This document shows, piece after piece, positions 23,779 through 32,121 of a DNA stretch of 42,789 bases (positions are counted from its first letter, which is position 1; each line of letters opens with the position of its first letter). The notes under the pieces are model-generated. The model searched no databases and had not been told where the DNA came from. It saw only the letters and a program-made list of their open reading frames with translations. Origin of the DNA: an uncultured Ruminococcus sp. (GTDB taxonomy: Bacteria; Bacillota; Clostridia; Oscillospirales; Acutalibacteraceae). Location: positions 1 through 42,789 of the forward strand of contig CADCNI010000024.1 in NCBI GenBank assembly GCA_902802795.1. Reading direction: 5' to 3'. The position numbers and the translations under genes were made by a program.

Positions 23779-24210
23779 ATGAATACAAAAAAATCCGATT
23801 TGTTTGACTTGGATGAAAATATAGCCGCTCTTCTGGTGGCGGTTGTGCCGTTGGCTGTCAGTATGATCGGCTTTGTGAGTTATGTGGCATGGGTGGTGCC
23901 GCTGGCAGCTCTTCTGATGGAAAAGCACAGCGGACTGGTGCGCATCACGGCCGGACAGATGCTGGCGCTGACGGTAGCTATGACCGCGTGCGCGGCGTGC
24001 AGAGGCATTGTCAATGATGTCTGGGAGGGGGAAGGGTTGTTTTTCATTCCGCGGATGCTGATGGGAATGTCCTTTTCACTCGCGCAGATCGCGTGTCTGG
24101 TGCTGGGAATCGTGGTGGGCTATCATGCTTATCACGGCAGAATCTTTGAAATTCCCAGAGTGACGGCATGGATCAGAAGCCAGATTCATTCCGACGGTAC
24201 AAATTTTTAG
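23779..24210 (+). CDS. Four-helix membrane protein (DUF4870/Tic20-like), second of a pair
   Basis: The 143-residue protein is related to its upstream neighbour: FDLDENIAALLVAVVPLAV corresponds to FGVNENTAAVLTLAGTGVL, and VAWVVPLAALLMEKHSGLVR to LAWILPLVVLIVERQSFYVK. The last helix is followed by IFEIPRVTAWIRSQI, matching YINIPIASALVRKI of the first copy. A ribosome site (AAGAGGTG) precedes the ATG. It probably arose by tandem duplication. Function is unknown. The YgjP-type peptidase gene starts 19 bp after its stop. Confidence 0.7.
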   Translation: MNTKKSDLFDLDENIAALLVAVVPLAVSMIGFVSYVAWVVPLAALLMEKHSGLVRITAGQMLALTVAMTACAACRGIVNDVWEGEGLFFIPRMLMGMSFSLAQIACLVLGIVVGYHAYHGRIFEIPRVTAWIRSQIHSDGTNF

Positions 24211-24229
24211 AGATAATAAAGGAGAATGT

Positions 24230-24763
24230 ATGTTTTCCTATCAACTCATTCGCTCTAAACGAAAAACGATTTCGCTGCAAATCAACGAAAACTGTGAAGT
24301 GGTGGTGCGCGCGCCGATGCGTATGCCCCGCGAAGAAATCGACCGCATGGTGGAGCGCCACACCGACTGGATCGAGCGGCATATGCCGGCGGCAAGAGAG
24401 CGCATGGAGCGGGAACAGCGCGTGACCCCCGCGCTACTCGCGGAGCTGGCGGAACAGGCCCACCGCGATATCCCGCCGAGAGTGGCGTATTACGCCGCGT
24501 TGATGGGCGTGGAGCCGACAGGACTGAAAATCACGACCGCCCGCAAGCGCTTCGGAAGCTGCAGCGGCAAAAACAGCCTGTGCTTTTCCTGTCTGCTGAT
24601 GCTCTATCCGCCGGAAGCGGTTGACTGCGTGGTGGTTCATGAGCTGGCGCATATCCGGCATCATAATCACAGCGCGGCGTTTTATGCGTTCATCGAGCGA
24701 TTCATGCCGGACTACCGCGAGCGGGAAAAGCTGCTGCGGCAGCCGCCGGCATTTTATGCGTGA
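24230..24763 (+). CDS. YgjP-like (DUF45) zinc metallopeptidase-domain protein
   Basis: The 177-residue protein matches the DUF45/YgjP (WLM/SprT-like) family. It has an N-terminal beta half (YQLIRSKRKTISLQINENCEVVVRAP), a central KITTARKRFGSCSGKNSLCF, and the zinc motif VVHELAHIRHHNHSAAFYAF, where HELAH gives two His ligands and the downstream His a third. Members are thought to be metallopeptidases acting on protein or protein-DNA substrates, but this is unproven for most. A clear GGAG ribosome site precedes ATG 24230. The alternative in-frame starts do not fit the family beginning. Confidence 0.87.
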   Translation: MFSYQLIRSKRKTISLQINENCEVVVRAPMRMPREEIDRMVERHTDWIERHMPAARERMEREQRVTPALLAELAEQAHRDIPPRVAYYAALMGVEPTGLKITTARKRFGSCSGKNSLCFSCLLMLYPPEAVDCVVVHELAHIRHHNHSAAFYAFIERFMPDYREREKLLRQPPAFYA

Positions 24764-25029
24764 ATATTTACAAATTGCTCATGAAATAACCTTATAATTG
24801 TCATGAATCAAAGGTATAATGAAAGATACCCTAAAAATGATGTATGTACACTGTAACCTGAAAAAATGATGAGAATTCGCACGAAATCGGCGGCGGGCGG
24901 GGGTTATGACGAAATCGTAACTTCTTTTTTACAAGGTTTCTATTGACGAAACCGTGCGTTTTGATTATCATTATATTAAGTAAAGAAGAAACCCCGTTTC
25001 CGACTCAATTTTGTAAAGGGCGTGTTTTT
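24764..25029 (+). other. Intergenic region before the Ser/Glu-rich anchored proteins
   Basis: There is no gene in this 266-bp stretch. A lone TATAAT at 24815-24820 lacks a partner -35. The recognisable promoter is the one at 24943-24971. Confidence 0.5.
24943..24971 (+). promoter_or_regulatory. Sigma-A-type promoter (TTGACG-N17-TATCAT)
   Basis: TTGACG (24943-24948) and TATCAT (24966-24971) are spaced by 17 bp and lie about 60 bp before the ATG at 25030. Confidence 0.6.
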
Positions 25030-26016
25030 ATGGATCAAAAGACCAAGAGCATGTTAATTGGCGTAGGTTCCGCGTTTGCGGCGGTGCTGGTGATCGTGCT
25101 GCTGTTTTTTTCTATTTCTGGCATCGGCTCCGGCAGCGGCGACTCCAAAAGCGCCAAGGGCTCCAAAGATACTACCGTGCAGGTAGTAAGTGTGGATTCC
25201 GACGGCAACACGGTCGTGATGTTTGACGACGATGACGAAGGCAACGACACGGCGAGCGCTTCTTCCGAAGCCGAAGCGACCTCCTCCGAGGAAGCCGCCA
25301 CGCAGAATACCCAGCCGTTCGGCCGCAGCGATATCGACGGCATCACGGGCGGCATCAGCACATTCGCGCAGTTTGTGTCGGCCGTCTCTCCCGTTTCTTA
25401 CGAATGGTCGGCCCAGAAGATGGGCGCTACCGGAGAAGTGACCGTGAAGCTGATTGCTGCCGACGGCAGCTATGCCGTGATCGGCGTTCCCTATGAATCC
25501 GGCGATTACACGGTAGACGGGGAAACGCACGGACTGGGCATTGATGTGACCGACTGGACGGTATATGACAAGAGCAAAAAGGAAGAATGCCGCGTGACCG
25601 AAATCGTGTGGCTCTCCAATAAAATGAAATTCACCCTGCCCAGAGGCGTCAAGATCGGTACGGCGTACGCGGATATTACGGCGGCCTATTACAAACTGGA
25701 AAATCCCGAAAAGAGCTATTTGCTCTATGAATTTACCGATGTGGTGAGTGACGAGGCCAAGTTGAAGGCTTACAAGGGCGACAAGTCGGCGTATGTCGGC
25801 GGCAAGATCTACAAAACCACTACGCTGCTGAATTCCTACTATAAGGACAACAACGACGCGTATCCCTTTGCGACGACGAGCAAAAACGTCATCCGCTACG
25901 GCTTCAATTCGATTGTAGATACCACCGAAACCTCCGGGCAGTGGTATATTGAATACGCCACTATGAATTCAAAAGTCATGGGCGTTTACTTCCACATGTC
26001 CGGCGCGGACGATTAG
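25030..26016 (+). CDS. Anchored extracytoplasmic protein, Ser/Glu/Asp-rich stalk (paralog D)
   Basis: The 328-residue protein starts MDQKTKSMLIG with one N-terminal membrane segment (about 8-30). A Gly/Ser and then Asp/Glu/Ser-rich stalk (FDDDDEGND, ASASSEAEATSSEEAA) follows, then an outer domain of about 230 residues. That domain is shared with the next gene: YVGGKIYKTTTLLNSYY, YPF, VIRYGFNSIV and SGQWYIEYA correspond to FVGGRFYTMSNYLEKYY, FPF, VVQYGCNSIM and TGSWIMEYA. I recognise no named family. The open frame extends upstream through the promoter, so ATG 25030 is chosen. Function is unknown. Confidence 0.8.
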   Translation: MDQKTKSMLIGVGSAFAAVLVIVLLFFSISGIGSGSGDSKSAKGSKDTTVQVVSVDSDGNTVVMFDDDDEGNDTASASSEAEATSSEEAATQNTQPFGRSDIDGITGGISTFAQFVSAVSPVSYEWSAQKMGATGEVTVKLIAADGSYAVIGVPYESGDYTVDGETHGLGIDVTDWTVYDKSKKEECRVTEIVWLSNKMKFTLPRGVKIGTAYADITAAYYKLENPEKSYLLYEFTDVVSDEAKLKAYKGDKSAYVGGKIYKTTTLLNSYYKDNNDAYPFATTSKNVIRYGFNSIVDTTETSGQWYIEYATMNSKVMGVYFHMSGADD

Positions 26017-26093
26017 GAATAAAAAAGAAACATTTCAAAAGGGCCGTTGATCATCACCGCCGATCAGGGCGTAAAGAAAGGAAGTTATCAGGT

Positions 26094-27566
26094 ATGAAAT
26101 GGGAATGGAATAACCGTCTTATCAGTCGGATCATCGGGCTCAGTCTGTCGGTATCCGTTATCATGTCGGTGGCGATCGCATCGCAGATTTCCGCCATCAA
26201 GCAAAGCGTAGCCGTCAGTTCCAACATCAGATCCCGTGTCAGCCAACCGACAGAGAGCGTTGTCATTCCCTTTGACGATGTGCCTGAGTATGACCTGAGC
26301 GGAGAGGATTCCGAAAAGTTGTACAAGGTGTACAGGGAATTGGTCAAGGCGGAAAAGAAACAGAACAAGCTCGCCGAAGCAGCATCCGACGAGACGGCAG
26401 GTTCCACGACCGAAGCCACGGCTGCCTCCGTCACTTCGGAGGAAACTACCGTCACTACCACTGCGGCGACCACGACCGTCTCCGAAGCGCCCCAGAACAC
26501 AGAGACACAGTCGGAGCCGACGGTGTCCAACGGCAAAGAACCGTTCTGCTACAGCGATGTTTCCTCCATTGCCAGCCATCTGCATACGCTGGGCGATTTT
26601 GCAGACAAACTGCATCCTACCTCTTATCGCTGGGATACTTCCGAGTATGAGAAGAAGGGGTGCGTCAGCGTTTCGCTCACGTCGGAGGACGGCAGCGTGA
26701 CGCTCGACGTCAAGCCGCTGCATGCGGAGAACGCACCCTATACGATTGACAGTCAGACAAGCGGCGGAGAAAACGCGACGTCCGTCACGGAGTGGGATTG
26801 GTTTGCTCAAAACAAAGAGGCGGGCTGCAACATAGCCTCTGTCTGCTGGAAATCCTCCCGGTTTGCCATTGCTCCCGTGCGGGGTCTCGGCGTGGGAAGT
26901 TCTCTGACCGAAGTGACCGACAGTTATCTTTGTGTCAACGGCGGCGCTACCACGCTTTACAAAGCCTCCGACGTTATAAACGACCAGACCAAACTCAATA
27001 CCCTGCTGCTCATGGAAAATGCCTATACCTTTGTGGGAGGCAGATTCTACACGATGAGCAACTATCTGGAAAAATATTATGCCTCTACACCTCACGCCTT
27101 CCCGTTCTCTGACTGTGAATATGTGGTGCAGTACGGCTGCAATTCCATTATGGAACATGATTACGCTACAGGCAGTTGGATTATGGAATATGCCATTAAG
27201 GACAACGCGGTAGCGGGCATTACGTTCCTCAACAAGAGCTATTACAAGAGCGAAACCAAGACCGCTGTGAGCACCGAAGCTTCTCAAAGCGAATCGGCCG
27301 TTTCCTCTCAGACCACCGCCAGCCAGCAAACGGAGCAGCCTGTGGAAAGCGACGCGCCAAAAGAAACGGCAAGCGGCGAAACGTCCTCCGCTCTGCTGAC
27401 TTCTTCCCAAGTGAGTTCCTCGGAGGCGACTTCTTCGGAGGATGCTTCTTCGGAAGGTTCTTCCACGGAAGTGCGCAGCGGCGAGAATGCGTCGGAATCT
27501 GTCGTGAGCGTCGAATCGGCTTCCACCACCGCGACTACCGACAGCAGCGGTACCGAAGAAGAATAA
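26094..27566 (+). CDS. Anchored extracytoplasmic protein with Thr/Ser-rich stalk and C-terminal tail (paralog E)
   Basis: The 490-residue protein has an N-terminal membrane anchor or uncleaved signal (about 10-30). A Thr/Ser/Glu-rich stalk (about 95-145) is followed by the same outer domain as paralog D (about 145-385) and a very Ser/Glu/Thr-rich C-terminal tail of about 100 residues (e.g. SSQVSSSEATSSEDASSEGS). A good ribosome site (AAAGGAAG) precedes ATG 26094. It is 77 bp after paralog D, presumably the same transcript. A strong terminator follows. The low-complexity tail may be a flexible or glycosylated surface region; function is unknown. A long minus-strand frame across this gene is a shadow of the repetitive codons. 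Confidence 0.8.
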   Translation: MKWEWNNRLISRIIGLSLSVSVIMSVAIASQISAIKQSVAVSSNIRSRVSQPTESVVIPFDDVPEYDLSGEDSEKLYKVYRELVKAEKKQNKLAEAASDETAGSTTEATAASVTSEETTVTTTAATTTVSEAPQNTETQSEPTVSNGKEPFCYSDVSSIASHLHTLGDFADKLHPTSYRWDTSEYEKKGCVSVSLTSEDGSVTLDVKPLHAENAPYTIDSQTSGGENATSVTEWDWFAQNKEAGCNIASVCWKSSRFAIAPVRGLGVGSSLTEVTDSYLCVNGGATTLYKASDVINDQTKLNTLLLMENAYTFVGGRFYTMSNYLEKYYASTPHAFPFSDCEYVVQYGCNSIMEHDYATGSWIMEYAIKDNAVAGITFLNKSYYKSETKTAVSTEASQSESAVSSQTTASQQTEQPVESDAPKETASGETSSALLTSSQVSSSEATSSEDASSEGSSTEVRSGENASESVVSVESASTTATTDSSGTEEE

Positions 27567-27576
27567 CAGTAAAATA

Positions 27577-27620
27577 CCCCTGTGAATTTTTTTACGAAAC
27601 TCACAGGGGATTTTTGATTT
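27577..27620. terminator. Intrinsic terminator between convergent genes
   Basis: CCCCTGTGA (27577-27585) pairs with TCACAGGGG (27601-27609), followed by T5-GA-T5. It can serve paralog E on the plus strand and partly the convergent minus-strand gene. Confidence 0.85.
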
Positions 27621-27621
27621 T

Positions 27622-28035
27622 TCAGCCAATCAGAAGAATATCGGTGACGCGTTTTTTTTCCCAATACATTTCAAGAATGTGATCGGGAAAAATGCTGTCG
27701 CCGCAGGTGATGACCGCGCTGTAATCGGTTTCCGACGCGAGGCTGATCTCCGCGCTATAGACCTCCAGTGTGTCAAACCAGTCGTCAGGCAGTGGGGCTT
27801 TGAGAAGACCGCCATAAAAGCGAGCGGCTTCCTCTCCGCTGTTTTGCAGATCCCGCAGGTAATCCTCGACGCAGAGCAGCATGTCGGCTTGGTTGAGAGA
27901 GGCGGCAATCAATACGCTGACCTGATCGAGTTCGTCCTCCGGCATTTCATAGTGCAGCACGGTGACGGGGTTGGCGGGATGGTAACACTGATAATCCGCC
28001 AAGCTGTTTTCGAGGTCAAGGACAAAGGACCCCAT
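27622..28035 (-). CDS. Hypothetical acidic protein coupled to the SEC-C gene
   Basis: The 137-residue protein begins [16 protein letters not shown]. No known domain is recognised. It is acidic and probably cytoplasmic, with an alpha/beta look (EVYSAEISLASETDYSAVITCGDSIF). Start 28035 overlaps the TAA of the SEC-C gene by one base and has GGGAGGA as ribosome site, so translation is coupled. An in-frame ATG seven codons upstream is less well placed. The coupling suggests a role with the SEC-C protein, which cannot be named from sequence. Confidence 0.7.
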   Translation of the reverse strand: MGSFVLDLENSLADYQCYHPANPVTVLHYEMPEDELDQVSVLIAASLNQADMLLCVEDYLRDLQNSGEEAARFYGGLLKAPLPDDWFDTLEVYSAEISLASETDYSAVITCGDSIFPDHILEMYWEKKRVTDILLIG

Positions 28036-29147
28036 TACGGATTCCTCCCGCAGCACTTTTTATATTTCTTGCCGCTGCCGCAGGGACAGGGATCGTTTCT
28101 GCCGATTTTCGGTGCGATTTTGACAGGCTCCGGCTTGGCGGCGACGACTTGAATCTGCGGCATGATGATGGGAGCGGTTCCCTCCACCTCGTTGTAACGG
28201 TGTCCTTTCAGGCTTTGCCGACGGGTTTTGGCCGCCAATTCCCCCACCATGTCCAGAATGAAGTTGAACTGCTGCTGCGTAACGGTGAGCTGCGCCTGTT
28301 CGATGGCTTGCAGAAGCGACGGCATCTGACCGTCGGTGACGCACCAGTTGGCGATGAATCGCATCAGCTCATTGGCCTTGTCAAAGGTGTTTCCCGCGTT
28401 GTTGTACACCACTGTGACGATCTGGCGGTAATAGTAATCGCTTGTATCCAGCCCGTAGAAGGCGTATGCTTCGATTTCCTTGCGGAACGGCAGGTCGTAA
28501 TCAAGGTTCTCCGCCAATTCGTCGGTGGCGGCAGGCGAACCGAGGGTATAAACGGCCACACCGTTCGCGTAGGCGAATTCTTCCGCCTGTGCGCCCGACA
28601 GAAATTCTTCCGCCTGCTGTTGCGTTACATTGGCTTCATAAGCGGCGTTGACGGCGTTGGCAAGCTCTTTGGCGGTAAACGTACCGTAAATACGGGCGCA
28701 GGCCTTGGCGGTGCGGGCCAGTTCGCTCTCTTTGCTGCCGAAATAACGCGATACGCAGCGGCTCATGATTTTTCCGGCCAGTTCCGGGGGAATGACAGGA
28801 TAGAACTTGTCCTTTTTGGCGATGAGATACACGCCGCCGTCCTCAAACGGGGCGGAGGAAGCGATAGCGGCGGCGGTTTCCTCGCCGACCTCACTGTGGA
28901 GGAAACAGTTGAGCAGCAGCGCCAGCTCGTCATTGGAATATTGCTTGAGTTTGATGCTGAAATTGACTTCTATCGCCGGAGAAGCTGCCTGTATCATTTG
29001 GGGTTTGGTATTTTTATCGGAGAGTTTGAGGCCGTAACGGGAGGCAATGGATTTCAGGCGGTTCTTTTTGCTGTTTTCCAGCAGTGCCGCGAGAGAATGT
29101 TCCTCGGTTTCGTTTGTCAGGCAGGTTCTGTTGAACAACTCGTTCAT
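28035..29147 (-). CDS. SEC-C motif protein
   Basis: The 370-residue protein ends in a SEC-C zinc motif ([20 protein letters not shown], Cys-x-Cys-x8-Cys-Cys). This is the same metal-binding tail found in SecA and many stand-alone proteins. The N-terminal part includes [27 protein letters not shown], which resembles a SAP/Rho-N-type helical DNA/RNA-binding segment. The long middle is helical and without a named match. The frame opens at 29300, but [13 protein letters not shown] at 29147 is preferred because AAAGGA lies 12 bases upstream on the minus strand. It is the first gene of a two-gene unit. Function is unknown. Confidence 0.78.
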   Translation of the reverse strand: MNELFNRTCLTNETEEHSLAALLENSKKNRLKSIASRYGLKLSDKNTKPQMIQAASPAIEVNFSIKLKQYSNDELALLLNCFLHSEVGEETAAAIASSAPFEDGGVYLIAKKDKFYPVIPPELAGKIMSRCVSRYFGSKESELARTAKACARIYGTFTAKELANAVNAAYEANVTQQQAEEFLSGAQAEEFAYANGVAVYTLGSPAATDELAENLDYDLPFRKEIEAYAFYGLDTSDYYYRQIVTVVYNNAGNTFDKANELMRFIANWCVTDGQMPSLLQAIEQAQLTVTQQQFNFILDMVGELAAKTRRQSLKGHRYNEVEGTAPIIMPQIQVVAAKPEPVKIAPKIGRNDPCPCGSGKKYKKCCGRNP

Positions 29148-29259
29148 TATTTGGTACATTCCTTTCAAGATGCAGTGCTTTCTGCTGTTCCCCGAAGGAG
29201 AGCAGTATGAAATAAACAGAAACATATCGTTCTGTGTATGATTTAGCAAACAGTGAAAA

Positions 29260-30003
29260 TCATTCGATGGCGTCGGATTCGCTGACGTCTTCCTCTTCAT
29301 CGGAAAAACTGTTTCCGGAAGAATCGGCGTTGGATTCTATCGGAATGGAATTGACGCCGGCATACAGCTTATAAGTAAAGGGATAATAATTCAAAATCTG
29401 CTTGTCCTCGTCGGTGGAATAAAAGGTGATGACCTTATAGGCAAACTGCTTGCCGTCGGGAATCTCCACATCCCACGGATAGACGGAGTAGGTGACGATA
29501 AAATCACGCCCGTTGTCCTCGGTATGTTTGACAAATTTGGTAGGCCAGAAATGTCTGTCATACTGTGCAAAGGATTGCTTGAAGTCGTTGTATTCATCCA
29601 TGCTTTCAAAGGAATAGCTGCCGTTGAAAAGTTCGGTGTAGATGACGAGCGGCAGGAGAATAAAACCGATGAGGGCATATTTGAGAGGCGAAAAGGATAA
29701 CAGACGGAGCCAGGGAATTTTAGGATAGATCATGATGAAGATGAAGACCGTGACGATCAATATGACAATGCCGCAGCCGACGGCAATCGCCTTGTTGCCC
29801 ATCGAGATAAAGACAATGCCGTCAATGACAATGGCGGGAAATTCAAAAATAGCGAGTATGATTTCAGCGAGAATCATGAGCAGGAGCACCAGCGTCATGA
29901 TATCCGATACCCTCGGCATGTCGATGTTGACACAGTACATAAAAATACGTATGCCAAACACCAGTAAAAACAGAAGCAAAAGCAATAAGCTGAATGTGCT
30001 CAC
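29260..30003 (-). CDS. Membrane protein of unknown function, GTG start
   Basis: The 247-residue protein has four hydrophobic segments in its first 130 residues (e.g. [53 protein letters not shown]). A C-terminal soluble domain of about 115 residues follows and ends in an acidic Ser/Glu tail ([13 protein letters not shown]). The start is GTG 30003, with GGATGA as ribosome site nine bases upstream. It lies directly downstream of paralog F on the minus strand (44 bp), so they are probably co-transcribed. No named family is recognised. Confidence 0.72.
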   Translation of the reverse strand: MSTFSLLLLLLFLLVFGIRIFMYCVNIDMPRVSDIMTLVLLLMILAEIILAIFEFPAIVIDGIVFISMGNKAIAVGCGIVILIVTVFIFIMIYPKIPWLRLLSFSPLKYALIGFILLPLVIYTELFNGSYSFESMDEYNDFKQSFAQYDRHFWPTKFVKHTEDNGRDFIVTYSVYPWDVEIPDGKQFAYKVITFYSTDEDKQILNYYPFTYKLYAGVNSIPIESNADSSGNSFSDEEEDVSESDAIE

Positions 30004-30047
30004 GTTTTTGATTCATCCTTTCGTGTGAGGTTTCCTGTGCGGGGAGA

Positions 30048-31361
30048 TTATTTGAAAACAGCCTTTTGGTTGTTGGCTTTTTCGACAGCCCGGAAAGAGG
30101 CCGGCATCTGAGAGGCGTAATTTTTATCGTTGGTGTAATACCGCATTTCCTGGGTATCGTAAAACAGCACATAGATCTTTGCGTCGTTGGAGCAGATAAA
30201 GATCATATCGGCGGCAATGCCGCTGAGGTGCGCGTAATATTTGACAGCGTTCATCTCCGCGTCCACATTGACCTTTTTTCCGTTTTTGTCGAGGGTACGT
30301 TCGTAGGGAATGGGGGATTTCAGTCCCTTGGCCATCATTTCTTTGTAAAGGGCGTAATCCTCAGCGGAAAGGGTGGAGGAAAGCGCCTTGATCACCGCGT
30401 CGGATTGGTAGATGTTGTAATCATAGCCGCCCGTGCCCTCTTCCTTGACATACTTCGGAGTTCCCTGGGTATATTTTCCGTCGATTTCATAACTGTCGGC
30501 AATGCCGAACGCCTTGTTTTTGCCGGAATGGTAGATCGAAAGATACTGCGAACCTTGTTCCAGTGTGATGGAAGCGGCGCTTTTTTTGAAGACGGCGGTG
30601 GATTCGTCGGTAAAAAAAGCGGTTCCGGTGATAGTGGCGGACGTAGTGCCGGACCACATTTCCAGCGTGAAATCAAAGCTGTCGTCATACTGCGCATTGA
30701 CGGTGACGGTAGCTTTGCGGGACTCGTAGACGTCGGTTTTCTGCCATGTGCCAGTAAAGTTTTTGTAGTTGACGGCCGAAGAAGTCTCATCCGATTCCTC
30801 GTCCTCGTCGTCGGTGTCGTCAAAGCTAATAATGGTAGCTTGTCCGTTGTCCGAGTGGGAAACCCCCGCGGGAGTGTCGGCTTTGTTTTTACTGCCTTTG
30901 CCGAGCAGCGCCGTAGAAACCGTGATGAGAATGACAATCAAAATGACAACGGCCAGTCCCGCCAGAAGGTAAAGGGGCAGATTGCTGTCGTTTCCTTCGG
31001 GTTGCTCATCGTCGGGAGGGACATAGGAGGAACGGCGGCTATTGCCTGAGCCGCGTGTGCGCTCTGGGTAGCTTCTACCGTACCCGTCGTCCTGCGAGTA
31101 GCTTCGTCCGTACCCGTCGTCCTGCGAGTAGCTTCGTCCGTACCCGTCGTCCTGCGGATAGCTTCGCCCGTATCCGCCGTCCTGCGAGTAGCTTCGTCCG
31201 TATCCGCCGTCCTGCGGATAGCTTCGCCCGTATCCGTTATCCTGCGGATAGTCTCTTGTGTAGTCCGTATTTTGTCTGTATTGCGTTCTCGTATTCCGTG
31301 CATTTCCGGTACTTCCGGAATGTCCGGAAGTACCGTTGCGGTAGCTTCTGTTATTGTTCAA
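30048..31361 (-). CDS. Membrane protein with YxQDxGYGRS repeats and outer G-x-W domain (paralog F)
   Basis: The 437-residue protein has an N-terminal Asn/Gly/Ser/Arg-rich region containing six perfect-length ten-residue repeats (residues 38-97, YPQDGGYGRS type). One membrane segment lies at about 128-152, then an acidic stalk (DDTDDEDEESDE) and an outer domain beginning GTWQKTD (204). The G-x-W opening links it to paralogs A-C and to the lipoprotein at 34256, though it lacks the zinc ribbon. The last 130 residues look like a second domain. The start is TTG 31361 with AGGAG about a dozen bases upstream; no ATG is available nearby. Function is unknown. Confidence 0.75.
   Translation of the reverse strand: MNNNRSYRNGTSGHSGSTGNARNTRTQYRQNTDYTRDYPQDNGYGRSYPQDGGYGRSYSQDGGYGRSYPQDDGYGRSYSQDDGYGRSYSQDDGYGRSYPERTRGSGNSRRSSYVPPDDEQPEGNDSNLPLYLLAGLAVVILIVILITVSTALLGKGSKNKADTPAGVSHSDNGQATIISFDDTDDEDEESDETSSAVNYKNFTGTWQKTDVYESRKATVTVNAQYDDSFDFTLEMWSGTTSATITGTAFFTDESTAVFKKSAASITLEQGSQYLSIYHSGKNKAFGIADSYEIDGKYTQGTPKYVKEEGTGGYDYNIYQSDAVIKALSSTLSAEDYALYKEMMAKGLKSPIPYERTLDKNGKKVNVDAEMNAVKYYAHLSGIAADMIFICSNDAKIYVLFYDTQEMRYYTNDKNYASQMPASFRAVEKANNQKAVFK
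31071..31250 (-). repeat. Six 30-bp tandem repeats inside paralog F
   Basis: Six units of exactly 30 bp encode Y[PS]QD[NGD]GYGRS. Units differ only at the Pro/Ser and Asn/Gly/Asp codons. No spacers are present, so this is not a CRISPR array. Unit number could vary between strains without frame loss. Confidence 0.9.
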
Positions 31362-31394
31362 TTGACCGGACTTCTCCTTTGTTTCAGTTTCATA

Positions 31395-31426
31395 TTTTAC
31401 AATTTTACAATTTTATAATTTTATAA
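31395..31426 (-). repeat. Four tandem octamers in the promoter region of paralog F
   Basis: TTTTACAA occurs twice, then TTTTATAA twice, in perfect 8-bp register. On the minus strand the units contain TATAAA. The nearest unit gives a possible -10 (31417-31412) 16 bp after TTGCAT (31439-31434). Unit number may therefore alter the promoter. Confidence 0.65.
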
Positions 31427-31477
31427 TATATTAATGCAATCTGATAAAAATTTCAATACATGAAACGGACTATTTTA

Positions 31478-32020
31478 TTATTTTTTCATGTTTTTTTCCG
31501 CCCAAAGTTTCAAAATCAGTGTTTGTGTCTTGGCATCGGGAAGTTTGCCATCCATTACCATCTGCATGGCGGTTGCAAGCGGCAGATATTCCACCTCCAG
31601 AAATTCGCCTTCGTCGGGATGGCTTTCTCCTTCCGCGTCGATGTCGCAGGCGTAGAGACGGATGATCTCGTCGGTATAGCCGGGGGTGGGATAGAGACAT
31701 CCCATGCTCCGCCAGTTGACGCAGTGTGCGCCCACTTCCTCGGCAAATTCACGTTGTACCGCGTCAAAGGGGTCTTCGCCCTTTTCCAGCTTGCCGGCCG
31801 GCAGTTCGAGGACATTCTCCCGATAGGCGTAGCGGTACTGGCGCACAAAGGGCAGCCGTCCGTCCGGGGTGAGCGCCGCCACGCACACCCCGCCCGGGTG
31901 TTCTATAATTTCCCTGACAGATGTATTGCCGTCGGGCAGTTCCACGTCGTCCACGCGAAGATTGATGATTCTTCCTCTGAAATGATAGGTCTGTGTGAGT
32001 GTTTTTTCTTCGAGATTCAT
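31478..32020 (-). CDS. NUDIX hydrolase (ADP-ribose pyrophosphatase-like)
   Basis: The 180-residue protein has a complete NUDIX box: GKLEKGEDPFDAVQREFAEE followed by VGA, i.e. G-x5-E-x7-REFxEExG. The N-terminal part (YHFRGRIINLRVDDVELPDG, VREIIEHPGGVCVAAL, FVRQYRYAYRENVLELPAGKLE) and the YPTPGYTDEIIRLY segment are those of ADP-ribose pyrophosphatases (NudF type). It probably hydrolyses ADP-ribose to AMP and ribose-5-phosphate. A good ribosome site (AAGGAGA) precedes the start. It is divergent from the M14 peptidase gene. Confidence 0.93.
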   Translation of the reverse strand: MNLEEKTLTQTYHFRGRIINLRVDDVELPDGNTSVREIIEHPGGVCVAALTPDGRLPFVRQYRYAYRENVLELPAGKLEKGEDPFDAVQREFAEEVGAHCVNWRSMGCLYPTPGYTDEIIRLYACDIDAEGESHPDEGEFLEVEYLPLATAMQMVMDGKLPDAKTQTLILKLWAEKNMKK

Positions 32021-32121
32021 GTGCGATGTCTCCTTTTTATGTTGGAACTCACGGTGTTATGAAACGCCGTTTTTTTTCATATGATAAACTTGAATGAATG
32101 ATGGGAAAGAGGGACTGCCAA

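Noticed and set aside
26088-27629. Long minus-strand open frame (about 510 codons) across paralog E
   Set aside because: It has no ribosome site and low-complexity Arg/Gly/Phe content, and it is the antisense shadow of Ser/Thr/Glu-rich codons. The plus-strand gene has a clear start, anchor and paralog.
31064-31260. CRISPR array
   Set aside because: The 30-bp units are directly adjacent with no spacers and are in frame inside a protein gene.
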